NCBI GenBank assembly: GCA_021151525.1
Contig: JAGKXD010000075.1
Location: 1-20,277, forward strand
From: Cellvibrionaceae bacterium
GTDB lineage: Bacteria > Pseudomonadota > Gammaproteobacteria > Pseudomonadales > Cellvibrionaceae
Length of the DNA stretch: 20,277 bases
Reading direction: 5' to 3'
Position numbers and translations under genes: made by a program. Below are positions 6,567 through 14,818 of this stretch, piece by piece; position 1 is the stretch's first letter, and every line of letters begins with the position of its first letter. Below the pieces are notes generated by a model, which saw only the letters and a list, made by a program, of their open reading frames with translations, did no database searches and was not told the DNA's origin.

Positions 6567-8036
6567 ATGGACGGTGTTTTACCCAAACAAGAACAAAAGG
6601 CATCATACAATTGGCCGCTGCTATCTCAGTTTGTTGCTTTATTCGCTATCCTTGCAGTTTTGTTTCAAAGCTCCCTCGCTCCTTTGTTTGCCCGCTGGAT
6701 TAAATGGGATCAAGAACTCTCTCACGGGATTCCAACACTACTTGCAGCGCTCTATCTCATCTGGCGCACCCAAAACCTTCCATACAAACAGAACTCAAAG
6801 TCCATCCGCAATGTATTAGTTGGCGCAATTGCACTGCTTTCTCTCCTATGGTGCCTGTTTATTGTTGCCAATATTAATATTCTGGCTAACGTTGTGCTCT
6901 TTGCCTGCATTCCACTTTTAATTGCTGCAAGCTACTCCTTAACAACCTCATATTTTTTGCTACCTATTGTGAGTGCCCTGCTTTTTACCATGCCATTTTT
7001 TGGGCAACTTAATGATCTACTGCTCTGGATGAGCGCAACAGCAGTAGGATTTTTAGTTCAACTGTTTGGTATCACAGCGCTTTTGGACGGACAAAATATC
7101 TTTATCCCTTCCGGGCACATTTTCATTGCGGATGGTTGTTCAGGTTTGCGCTACTTCACCATCTCAATACTATTAGGGTATCTATTAAGCATCCTGAATA
7201 ATTACAGTTTAAAAGGAACGATAATCGCACTGACAGTAGCGACCGGCCTAGGACTAGTAACAAACTGGTTAAGAATTTTTCTGCTAGTCGTTATTGGTGA
7301 TCTCACCGAAATGAAAAGCAGCCTCATGCAAGATCATGAATTTTTTGGATGGGTGTTATTTACTTGCGTCATGTTTCCCGCAATATTTTTCGCACCTATA
7401 GCCCCAAAAAAAGAAATTCCGGCCACCAGCCCAACGCAATTTAAACCGGTCGCGGCTCTCATCGCCTTGACCATTGGACCAATTTTATTAGCCCTCGCAC
7501 CTAATCAACCCCACAGCCTCCCTCAGTTTAGTTTGCACTCGCTACAAACACAGCTCGCACCATTAACTTCCAACACACCTATCGACCTTAAAGTTCCAAC
7601 CAGTATCGACAATGATGCGGCTCAAATAGAAATCAATGGGATTAATCTTTATGTGCAACTTTCAGAATATAAGCCCAACAACCTGAAAGAAAAAATTATT
7701 CCGTATTTTGAAAATCTCTATAACAAAGAAGAATGGAGAATTATTGCGCAACCTTCATCACAATTGGACTCGCTCAATTTTCAAACATTGATACTTGCGC
7801 AGGGCTATAAGCAAGAATATATTCTTCTAACCTATAGATTTGAGGTGGGGCCATACAACACTAACAACTATCAAATAGCTAAAGTCTTACAAATCCCTGC
7901 AACCTTTGCCGGCAAACGCTATTCGAATTTTTTTATTATGCAGAGCAAGTGCAAAGATGAATCTTGTTCAAAAGAACTTAATGCATCAGCGCACTTGGCA
8001 TTGATCTGGGATAAAAACACAAAAGCCTTGCGTTAA
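6567..8036 (+). CDS. xrtA: Exosortase A fused to an EpsI-type domain
   Basis: This is a 489-residue inner-membrane cysteine transpeptidase/protease that cleaves the PEP-CTERM tail of exported proteins. About eight hydrophobic helices cover residues 15-285. The exosortase residues are all present: Cys191 in ADGCSGLRYF, Arg236 in TNWLRI and His257 in QDHEFFGW. After a last helix (about 288-305), residues 320-489 form a soluble EpsI/DUF3485-like domain, probably periplasmic. Fusion of XrtA and EpsI is known for this subfamily; elsewhere they are separate genes. AGGAG is 9 nt before the ATG. The likely substrate in this window is the PEP-CTERM protein at 238-816; others should be scattered in the genome. 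The gene follows the FN3 lipoprotein by 100 bp, and its stop overlaps that of the convergent aminotransferase gene. Confidence 0.93.
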   Translation: MDGVLPKQEQKASYNWPLLSQFVALFAILAVLFQSSLAPLFARWIKWDQELSHGIPTLLAALYLIWRTQNLPYKQNSKSIRNVLVGAIALLSLLWCLFIVANINILANVVLFACIPLLIAASYSLTTSYFLLPIVSALLFTMPFFGQLNDLLLWMSATAVGFLVQLFGITALLDGQNIFIPSGHIFIADGCSGLRYFTISILLGYLLSILNNYSLKGTIIALTVATGLGLVTNWLRIFLLVVIGDLTEMKSSLMQDHEFFGWVLFTCVMFPAIFFAPIAPKKEIPATSPTQFKPVAALIALTIGPILLALAPNQPHSLPQFSLHSLQTQLAPLTSNTPIDLKVPTSIDNDAAQIEINGINLYVQLSEYKPNNLKEKIIPYFENLYNKEEWRIIAQPSSQLDSLNFQTLILAQGYKQEYILLTYRFEVGPYNTNNYQIAKVLQIPATFAGKRYSNFFIMQSKCKDESCSKELNASAHLALIWDKNTKALR

Positions 8037-9187
8037 GCCTTAAAGGCAGCTTTTATTAATTGTAGATGCTTGCTGGTAACACCCGGATGCGCGGGTAAAG
8101 TAATTAAGCGCGACGCGAATGAAATGGAATTCATCAGGTCATCACTCAGCACAATATTATGAACACCGCTCACCCGAGGCAATTCCGTTTTATACATTTC
8201 TGTCGCACCCAATGATTTGAGCCTGCCAAAAACTTTATTTTTTTGCTCCACATTCGAAAATAAAAAAGGATAGCGCAACAAGCGACGACATCTATCCGAC
8301 TGCAACGCAGACAATTTGTTTTCAACACCAATTGAATCAAACAGATCCTCATATAGCTCAACAACTGAGTTGCCAGATTGATTGAATGTTTGCAGATTCG
8401 AAGGCAATAATTCCCGCCTTAAATCATCCATATAAAATACAGAATCAAGCGGATGATATTGCGTTTTACCCAATGTAATGAATGGATTTCTACTTAAAAA
8501 CTGATATAGAAACGGTGACAATAAACGATTGTAAGCGAAGTATTTTCCAATCGTAATTAATCGAGAAGATGCACTTAGTGCGTCAGGCTCAGCAATATTA
8601 TTCGCCAAAAAATCCACTGAAAAATTATATTTTGACAAAAATAAACCGCCGCCCAATAAACTTAACGGCTTGCCACGCCCGTATGAGAAGGTGACAAAAT
8701 CCCCAACCAATAAATCCTTTTCATTCCCACAGGGAAACCATTGTGCATTGTCTTCCACAATAAATAGCTGCGGAAAGTCATTTTTAAGCAGCATTAGCTG
8801 AGATAAATTTTCAGCAACCCCCAAGAAATTAATAGCCACTATCGCCAAAGTATTGTGTGAAATACTGTTTCGTACACAATTGATATTCAACGCAGGATCA
8901 TCGGGATTGATATCCACGATTTTTGGCAACAGCCCCGCATAATGCGCAGCCGCAACCAGATCAGGACAACAATAACCGGGCAATATAACCTCTGGAGATT
9001 GGATATCGGGCCGCAAACTTTTTGCTTGCAAAAATGCAAGTGCCAAGGCAGATGTCCCTGAATCAACCCAAGCCGAATAATATCCATCAAAACTGGGAAG
9101 GTCGCACTTAGGAGAAACCGTTGAAACAACAATTGGGCGCCCTACCGGCGGCAAATCACCACGTATTAGCGAGCGGAAGGCTTCCAT
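8033..9187 (-). CDS. DegT/DnrJ/EryC1/StrS-family PLP-dependent aminotransferase
   Basis: This is a 384-residue enzyme of the sugar aminotransferase fold type I. Visible family features are the GTSALALA phosphate-binding turn (44-51), EVILPGYCCPDLVAAAHYAG (66-85), VEDNAQ with Asp146 contacting the pyridine nitrogen (144-149), and FSYGRGKPLSLLGGG (167-181) with Lys173 as the expected PLP-binding lysine. Most relatives transfer an amino group from glutamate to a keto-sugar nucleotide, giving amino sugars for glycans. A sugar-nucleotide substrate is inferred from the flanking glycosyltransferases; other DegT members act on non-sugar substrates. The start ATG lies inside the 3' end of the upstream glycosyltransferase gene (22-bp overlap), which suggests translational coupling. 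The 3' end overlaps the xrtA stop by 4 bp. Confidence 0.85.
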   Translation of the reverse strand: MEAFRSLIRGDLPPVGRPIVVSTVSPKCDLPSFDGYYSAWVDSGTSALALAFLQAKSLRPDIQSPEVILPGYCCPDLVAAAHYAGLLPKIVDINPDDPALNINCVRNSISHNTLAIVAINFLGVAENLSQLMLLKNDFPQLFIVEDNAQWFPCGNEKDLLVGDFVTFSYGRGKPLSLLGGGLFLSKYNFSVDFLANNIAEPDALSASSRLITIGKYFAYNRLLSPFLYQFLSRNPFITLGKTQYHPLDSVFYMDDLRRELLPSNLQTFNQSGNSVVELYEDLFDSIGVENKLSALQSDRCRRLLRYPFLFSNVEQKNKVFGRLKSLGATEMYKTELPRVSGVHNIVLSDDLMNSISFASRLITLPAHPGVTSKHLQLIKAAFKA

Positions 9188-10314
9188 GTTGTCATTCTCT
9201 TTCCAGACAGAAATTTAATAGAAGCATCTAATAATGCGATATTGACTTGAACGAAAAAATAGATAATTTTAATTGCAGAGACATCACGCAACTGTGGCAA
9301 AAAGTGTGCGAACAATGCAGCACCATAAAACAAAACCTGCCCCAAAAAGGCGAGACTATAAATAAACCCATCTCTAGCGACCAAGGCACTTACTAAAAAC
9401 AACAGCAGAAAAAACCAAGGAGCCAACCAGCGCATTAATTTATGACTAATAACTTGAAAGGCAAATGCACCAAACAATTTAAAACTCATGACTTCTTTGT
9501 GCCGCGCAAGACCAGTCATACCACGAATAACTGTGCGAACCTTACGCTGGTACTCTTTAGATGCATCTTTTAAATCTTGATAATAGCCCAACACATCCGG
9601 AGCACTCACAGAGCGCAACCCCGCTTTAGCCGTATTCAGTGCTGTATTGAAATCACTCGGACAATGTATATCCCACTCCTGACACACCTGCTTACGCGCC
9701 GCGAAAAAGGAGCCGCTCAAACCAATCAACCCAGATAATTGAGACTCAAGCTTACGCAACCACATTTCATATTTCACGTAAGCACCCTCCCCAGCGACAG
9801 TCCCATCCTGACTGATAAATCTGTCTTCACTTGAAACAGCACCTATTGCAGGATTGAGAAAATACGACTCTAAACGCAGCAATGCATCGGCAGGAATTTG
9901 AGTTGCAACATCAGAAAACACCAGAACATCGCCTTTCGCCTCTTTAATGGCAGCTAATTGCGCATTTTCTTTGCCTAATCGCTCGCCTGCTCGAACCAAG
10001 CGAACGCCACGATCCGCATATTCACGCACAATTGCATCTGTGCCATCTTCAGAGCAATCCGATGCAACAATTAACTCTAACCGACTGGAATCAAAATCAA
10101 TCCGCAGAGAATTCTCGATTTTTTCTCTAATGCGCAACTCTTCATTATACGCAGTCACTATAAGGGTCATACTCGGGGCGCGACTATCAGCTTCAACAGT
10201 CGCCGCAGGTGCTCTACTCGCCGATAGACTGACGAGCAACTTCAAAATCACAGGATAAATAAAATAGCTATAAACAGCTGCAATCGCCAAAATCCAAAAC
10301 AGAAATAAAAGCAT
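9166..10314 (-). CDS. Membrane-anchored family-2 glycosyltransferase (cellulose-synthase-like)
   Basis: From the ATG at 10314 this is a 382-residue inner-membrane enzyme. It has one N-terminal helix (about 3-30), a cytosolic GT-A domain (about 48-270) and three or four C-terminal helices (about 280-365). Motifs: TLIVTAYNEE (50-59), LIVASDCSEDGT (81-92) for nucleotide binding, VFSD with Asp135 as the metal-binding DxD equivalent, SDFNTAL with Asp221 as possible base, and YQRKVRTVIRG (255-265) in the place of the QxxRW motif. The layout fits a transferase that adds sugars to a polyprenyl-linked or growing chain. The frame stays open to a TTG at 10359, but that start lacks a clear ribosome site and would add an odd Cys-rich stretch before the helix. 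It is transcribed divergently from the GT2 gene at 10506. Confidence 0.85.
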   Translation of the reverse strand: MLLFLFWILAIAAVYSYFIYPVILKLLVSLSASRAPAATVEADSRAPSMTLIVTAYNEELRIREKIENSLRIDFDSSRLELIVASDCSEDGTDAIVREYADRGVRLVRAGERLGKENAQLAAIKEAKGDVLVFSDVATQIPADALLRLESYFLNPAIGAVSSEDRFISQDGTVAGEGAYVKYEMWLRKLESQLSGLIGLSGSFFAARKQVCQEWDIHCPSDFNTALNTAKAGLRSVSAPDVLGYYQDLKDASKEYQRKVRTVIRGMTGLARHKEVMSFKLFGAFAFQVISHKLMRWLAPWFFLLLFLVSALVARDGFIYSLAFLGQVLFYGAALFAHFLPQLRDVSAIKIIYFFVQVNIALLDASIKFLSGKRMTTWKPSAR

Positions 10315-10416
10315 AACCAATCTCAACGTATGATTAATATTAAAAAGACAGCAACACAATTAGCTCAAGATTATCCGTTGAATTAACAATTTACGGGTAT
10401 ACTGCAGCACAAATCG

Positions 10417-10446
10417 TGGCCATATAACATCGGCAACCGCTATAAT
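10417..10446 (+). promoter_or_regulatory. Probable sigma-70 promoter of the glycosyltransferase operon
   Basis: TATAAT (10441-10446) is a perfect -10 box. TGGCCA (10417-10422), 18 bp upstream, matches four of six -35 positions. The predicted start near 10453 leaves a leader of about 50 nt before the ATG at 10506. The site lies in the 190-bp gap between two divergent glycosyltransferase genes. Confidence 0.5.
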
Positions 10447-10505
10447 GGCGCGCCTCAGTCAGGCACTGTGCATACAGCATACATAAAAAATCAGACGGAT
10501 TTTTC

Positions 10506-11456
10506 ATGACCGAATCAATGAACTCCAAACCAACAATCAGTGTTGTTATTTGTACCTACAACAACGCAGATTCACTAGCGATTACATTGCAGCAAATCAG
10601 CAACCAGATTGTAAAATTCGCAAACTCCATTGAAGTTGTTGTTGTAAACAATAACTCTACCGATCAAACAGCCCAAGTCTGTGCAGCAGCAGCTGATCAT
10701 ATTCAGCTGCCATTCTATTATGTTTTTGAAGCGAAACAAGGATTATCCCACGCTCGCAATACCGGCGTAGCAACCGCCAATGCCGATTATATTTTATTTA
10801 CTGACGATGACGCTGAACTACCATTAAACTGGGCAGAGGCTTACCTCGCGAAAATTGCAGAACACCAACCAGATTGTCTTTACAGCCGAATCCATGTGAT
10901 ATGGGATCAACCAAAACCTTGGTGGTATCAGGATGAGTACGGCCCCTGCTTTGTCGAATTGAATTATGGCAATAGCCTATTAAAGATTAACGACATACAT
11001 CACGAATTTTTCGGAAAAAATTTTTGCGTTAAAAAGCAGTTTATTCTCGATCAAGGCGGCTTCGATCCAGCCCTCGGCCGAATGGGCTCAAAATTAATTG
11101 CCGGGGAAGAAACCCTTCTCTACCGCAACCTTATAAAGCTCGGCCACAAAGTTATCTATTTTCCTGACGCACCCGTTGGTCATAGACTAAAACCGAAAGA
11201 ATACACTGAAGAGCATATTTCCAAGCTATTTGTGGATGGCGCTTTTTCTGCGCTGCACATCGCTAAAATTTCCGCGAATAAAACCCTAGCTGGCAGACCT
11301 ATTGGATTGTTCATCGACAGCATAAAAAATTTATTTAAATCATTTGTGCTGTACGTTAAATTTTTTATCACAAACAATAAACCTCAAAAATTTTATCGTT
11401 TGCTTTGCATTAAAAAATCACTCGTTACATTGCGCTTGTGGGCTCAAAAAGCATGA
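10506..11456 (+). CDS. Family-2 glycosyltransferase (paralogue of 16686-17633)
   Basis: This is a 316-residue GT-A enzyme, probably cytosolic or peripheral to the inner membrane. The N-terminal half is a standard GT2 fold: ISVVICTYNN (11-20), VVVVNNNSTD (44-53), GLSHARNTG (79-87) and the metal-binding TDDDAE (99-104). The C-terminal half has a pattern shared with the gene at 16686: VIWDQPKPWWY (131-141), GGFDPALGR (184-192), GEE (200-202) and GHRLKPKEYT (225-234). The tail (about 260-300) is hydrophobic and basic, so it may sit on the membrane. GGA lies 7 nt before the ATG. It is first in a run of plus-strand genes, and its stop overlaps the next start in ATGA. Donor and acceptor sugars cannot be read from sequence. 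Confidence 0.88.
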   Translation: MTESMNSKPTISVVICTYNNADSLAITLQQISNQIVKFANSIEVVVVNNNSTDQTAQVCAAAADHIQLPFYYVFEAKQGLSHARNTGVATANADYILFTDDDAELPLNWAEAYLAKIAEHQPDCLYSRIHVIWDQPKPWWYQDEYGPCFVELNYGNSLLKINDIHHEFFGKNFCVKKQFILDQGGFDPALGRMGSKLIAGEETLLYRNLIKLGHKVIYFPDAPVGHRLKPKEYTEEHISKLFVDGAFSALHIAKISANKTLAGRPIGLFIDSIKNLFKSFVLYVKFFITNNKPQKFYRLLCIKKSLVTLRLWAQKA

Positions 11457-12574
11457 CACCCAAAAAATCCTTTCTCATCATGATTCATTGCGAACAGCAC
11501 ACTGGCTATGCCGTAGGTGTACTTGAGCATGTTTTTTACAGTGCTGCACGCGCAGCAGGATACGATGACGACAGTATTTTCTGGTCATTTACGAAAGTAA
11601 CTGATAAAAGCAACAAGATTATTGAATGCCAGTTTAACCACGCTGCCAATTACTCAGAACTAAAGTCTTTTATAGAAAAAAACAACATTCAACAAGCATT
11701 AGCGTTTGATCTTTCATACCCTGCTGATATTTTACCGGTTCTCCACAGTACCGGAGTAAGCCATATTATTTCTTATTGGGGCGCCAGCATGAGCTCCCTC
11801 AACTCGGGACTAAAATTGGCCTACAAAAAACTGGAATGGATACTTCGTAGAAACAAGCCTCATCAATTTATTTTTGAGTCTGAAGCCATGCGATTGACCG
11901 CAACAAAAGGCAGGGGTATTCCCCACAATAAAACCTACGTTGTCCCATTGGGAGTAGATACCAATAAATTTTTTCCTGCTTATCAACAAGATTATTACGC
12001 GCACGATGAATTGGGCATTTCCAGAAACAGAAAAATCGTGTTTTATTCCGGCCACATGGAAGAGCGCAAAGGCGTTCGGATTATTATACAAGCCGCCATT
12101 GAGCTAATTGATAGACAATGCAATAAGGATGTTCATTTTGTTATTTGCGGAAATAAAAATAATGAAGCAGATCCCTATAAAGCGATTCTGAAAGATACTC
12201 TCGCCAATGAGCATGTTACTTTTGCGGGTTATCGGAATGACATTGCCGAATTGATGCGCAGCTCTACAGTTGGGGTTATAGCTTCAACAGGATGGGACTC
12301 TTTCACTATGTCCAGCGTAGAAATGATGGCATCCGGCCTACCGTTGATTGTTTCAAATCTGCAGGGACTTGGTGAGACCATCGCCCATAACGTCAATGGC
12401 TTTCACATTACTCCTGGCGATTTCAACGCCTTGGCAAATAATATTGCAACGCTAATTCGTGACCCCATACTGGCGCGCGAGTTTTCAACTCAATCACGCT
12501 TACGAGCTGAAACCTTGTTTTCACAAAAAATCCAAACACTTGCAATAGCAAAAATTCTGCAGCTTCAGCCATAG
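11453..12574 (+). CDS. Family-4 glycosyltransferase with a D-X7-E active-site variant
   Basis: This is a 373-residue GT-B enzyme. The C-terminal nucleotide-sugar domain shows VFYSGHMEERKGVRIIIQAA (196-215), VTFAGYRNDIAELMRSS (255-271) and STGWDSFTMSSVEMMASGLP (278-297). The EX7E motif of the family appears as Asp282...Glu290, so the first glutamate is replaced by aspartate. The N-terminal half has the open Rossmann pattern but no lipid-anchor signal. The ATG overlaps the stop of the preceding GT2 in ATGA (11453-11456), a common sign of coupled translation. A GTG at 11438 in the same frame is less likely. It probably adds one sugar during assembly of the glycan repeat unit; the sugar is unknown. 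Confidence 0.85.
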   Translation: MTPKKSFLIMIHCEQHTGYAVGVLEHVFYSAARAAGYDDDSIFWSFTKVTDKSNKIIECQFNHAANYSELKSFIEKNNIQQALAFDLSYPADILPVLHSTGVSHIISYWGASMSSLNSGLKLAYKKLEWILRRNKPHQFIFESEAMRLTATKGRGIPHNKTYVVPLGVDTNKFFPAYQQDYYAHDELGISRNRKIVFYSGHMEERKGVRIIIQAAIELIDRQCNKDVHFVICGNKNNEADPYKAILKDTLANEHVTFAGYRNDIAELMRSSTVGVIASTGWDSFTMSSVEMMASGLPLIVSNLQGLGETIAHNVNGFHITPGDFNALANNIATLIRDPILAREFSTQSRLRAETLFSQKIQTLAIAKILQLQP

Positions 12575-12612
12575 TGATTTTTTCGAGTAACGTTACGGTA
12601 TTTAGGGAAAAA

Positions 12613-13806
12613 ATGTTAAATCAAACAACCAACAACCGAATTCTTCTTATAGTAGATACCACTTTTGGTCAAACTGGAGGTACGGAGCTTAACACCCTTA
12701 ATTTTGCACAAGCACTCATCACCAAGAATTACAACCCTATTATTGTTGAAGTAGGTTTGCGCTTTTTGGTTGAAAGCAATCTAGGCAAAGGGGTTGAGTT
12801 TTACCATATTGAAACCAAACATTTCGATAGTGTTGAGCTTAAACCATGGCTGCAACTTATTAAAAAAACAAATCCTGCGGTTATTATTCGCTCGAAGCCT
12901 TGGGCAGAACGAATTAATTGGAAACTTGATTTAGCCGCACTATTTTCCAATGCAGCTTATCTTGATTGGGAGCACCATCCATACGCTCACCCACAATTTG
13001 AGAGCAGCACAAATATCAATGCATTGAAACGTATCAAAGTCCGCATCAAAAACCTACTACGCAATAAACTGCATATTAAATCTGTAAAGCGCACACTCGC
13101 CGTAAGCAATGCCGTAAAAACTCCATTTGTTGAGCTATTTCCCGAAGCAAAGCTCACAACAGATTTGATTTATCCCGGTGTTAACTTTGATTTATTTCAG
13201 CACTCTTCTGACGATAGAAAAATGTTACGGGCTCAGTGGGGCATTCCGGAATCAGCCTTCGTTGTAGGCTCTCTAGGTCGATTGGTGCCTCATAAGGGCA
13301 ACGACTTCAGCTTGAAAGTTTTTGCTGAAATCAGCAAGAAACAACCAGACGCTAACATCTATTGTGTTTTTGCTGGCAAGGGGCCTGATCAAGAGAGGCT
13401 TGAGGAGCTCGCAATCGAGTTAGGCGTCTCCGAACGAGTGAAGTTTCCTGGCTGGCAAGAATCTGCTCCTGCAGCATGGAGTGCGATCGATGTATTTTTA
13501 ATGCCCTCAGCTGATGAAGGGCTAGGCATGACACTCATTGAAGCGGTTGCATGTCGGTGTATCGTATTGGCCGCAGCAGTTGGGGGCATGACCGAAATTT
13601 TAGCGGAAAGTCTTGCGCAATATAGCTTGCCTCCGCTTGACATAAAAACATGGGTTGACGCTACTCAACAGCTATTGAATTGCACACCAGATAAAAGAAT
13701 ATCTATTCAATCAAACATGTATGCGGCACTCTATAAACGCTTTGAGGCTACTCAGCAATGGTGTGCAATGGTCGAATGGATGGAGCAACACAGCAATTTA
13801 AATTGA
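12613..13806 (+). CDS. Family-4 glycosyltransferase
   Basis: This is a 397-residue GT-B retaining glycosyltransferase. The N-terminal domain begins ILLIVDTTFGQTGGTELNTL, with the glycine-rich acceptor-side loop GGTE (22-25). The C-terminal domain has VVGSLGRLVPHKGND (217-231), FAGKGPDQERL (253-263), VKFPGWQ (276-282) and the intact EX7E motif Glu302...Glu310 in DEGLGMTLIEAV. The start at 12613 has AGGGA 4 nt upstream. An in-frame GTG at 12574 overlaps the previous stop by 1 nt and is possible but lacks a ribosome site. It lies 38 nt after the preceding GT4 in the same operon and likely adds another sugar to the same acceptor. Confidence 0.87.
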   Translation: MLNQTTNNRILLIVDTTFGQTGGTELNTLNFAQALITKNYNPIIVEVGLRFLVESNLGKGVEFYHIETKHFDSVELKPWLQLIKKTNPAVIIRSKPWAERINWKLDLAALFSNAAYLDWEHHPYAHPQFESSTNINALKRIKVRIKNLLRNKLHIKSVKRTLAVSNAVKTPFVELFPEAKLTTDLIYPGVNFDLFQHSSDDRKMLRAQWGIPESAFVVGSLGRLVPHKGNDFSLKVFAEISKKQPDANIYCVFAGKGPDQERLEELAIELGVSERVKFPGWQESAPAAWSAIDVFLMPSADEGLGMTLIEAVACRCIVLAAAVGGMTEILAESLAQYSLPPLDIKTWVDATQQLLNCTPDKRISIQSNMYAALYKRFEATQQWCAMVEWMEQHSNLN

Positions 13807-13810
13807 GCAG

Positions 13811-13869
13811 TAGTAGACCAATAATCAATGTTGGACACACCACCAAACCTGTTACTGATTGATCTACTA
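13811..13869 (+). other. Possible leader hairpin between two glycosyltransferase genes
   Basis: In the 88-nt gap, TAGTA (13811-13815) can pair with TACTA (13865-13869), and ATCAAT (13824-13829) with ATTGAT (13858-13863). Together they form an interrupted stem just before the AAAGAGA ribosome site of the next gene. No U-tract follows. This may be a weak mRNA structure, or chance. Confidence 0.25.
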
Positions 13870-13894
13870 ATGAATTAATTCCTAAAGAGATGCC

Positions 13895-14761
13895 ATGGAT
13901 CATACAAACAACACACTATCTTTAGTCATTTGTACGCGCAATCGTGCAACACAACTGCAAACCTGTCTGAATGCTTTGAAAAAAATATCAACTCAGCAAG
14001 CATGGCAGTTAATTGTTGTTGACAATGGCTCGACGGATAATACTAAAGACGTAGTGAGCGCATTTATTCAAGATTTCAGCATAACCGCGCATTATGTTTT
14101 TGAACCCCAGGCAGGATTATCAGCAGCCAGAAATGCGGGTTGGAAAGCAGCTAATACTCGTTACATCGCCTTTATCGATGACGATTGTTATCCCAGTGAA
14201 AATTATATAGATATGCTGCTAACAGCATTCCACGCGAATCCAAACGCTGGGTTTATTGGCGGCAGAGTTTTACTTTTTGATCCAACGGATCTACCTATAA
14301 CGATTCAAACGCATGCAGAAAAAATTGAGTTTTCACCGCGCTCAACAATTATGGCCGGAACTATCCACGGCGCAAATTTTGCGTTTACACAAGCAGCCTT
14401 AAATGCGGCAAAAGGATTCGATGTGCTTTTCGGCGCAGGAAAAAAATACCCCTGTGAAGATGTAGATACCATGGCCGAAATTTTAAGGTTGGGGTGGGCT
14501 GGAATTTATGAACCATCCATAGTTGTGTACCACCATCACATGCGTAAACTGCAAAGCGATGCCGATAAATTAATGGCGTCTTATGACATAGGTCGAGGCG
14601 CCTTTTTTGCTAAACGAATATTCAGGCCTGGTTCGATTTTTTTATATGCCACTACATGGCTAAGAAGAACTCGCTGGCAATCATTTGACGTAACTAAACG
14701 CGAGCTGCAAGGTGCATTTGGTTACATGAAGGACGCAACCAAATATTTTTTTCAAAAGTAA
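13895..14761 (+). CDS. Family-2 glycosyltransferase
   Basis: This is a 288-residue GT-A enzyme. Motifs are LSLVICTRNR (8-17), LIVVDNGSTDNT (39-50), GLSAARNAGW (74-83), the metal-binding IDDDCYP (94-100), IHGANFAF (157-164), and CEDVDTMAEILRLG (187-200), whose Glu-Asp is the probable catalytic base. The C-terminus is basic and aromatic (AKRIFRP...LRRTRW) and may touch the membrane. AAAGAGA lies about 5 nt before the ATG. It differs from the two sister GT2 proteins at 10506 and 16686: it lacks their IWDQPKPWWY and GHRLKP motifs, so it probably has another sugar specificity. The ABC transporter gene begins 57 nt downstream. Confidence 0.87.
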   Translation: MDHTNNTLSLVICTRNRATQLQTCLNALKKISTQQAWQLIVVDNGSTDNTKDVVSAFIQDFSITAHYVFEPQAGLSAARNAGWKAANTRYIAFIDDDCYPSENYIDMLLTAFHANPNAGFIGGRVLLFDPTDLPITIQTHAEKIEFSPRSTIMAGTIHGANFAFTQAALNAAKGFDVLFGAGKKYPCEDVDTMAEILRLGWAGIYEPSIVVYHHHMRKLQSDADKLMASYDIGRGAFFAKRIFRPGSIFLYATTWLRRTRWQSFDVTKRELQGAFGYMKDATKYFFQK

Positions 14762-14818
14762 CCACCCTATACAACACACATTAACCAAAAAACATCTACG
14801 CAAATAACAGGCTATTCC

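Noticed and set aside
10315..10359. N-terminal extension of the membrane glycosyltransferase to a TTG start
   Set aside because: There is no clear ribosome site, and the ATG at 10314 begins exactly at the membrane helix.
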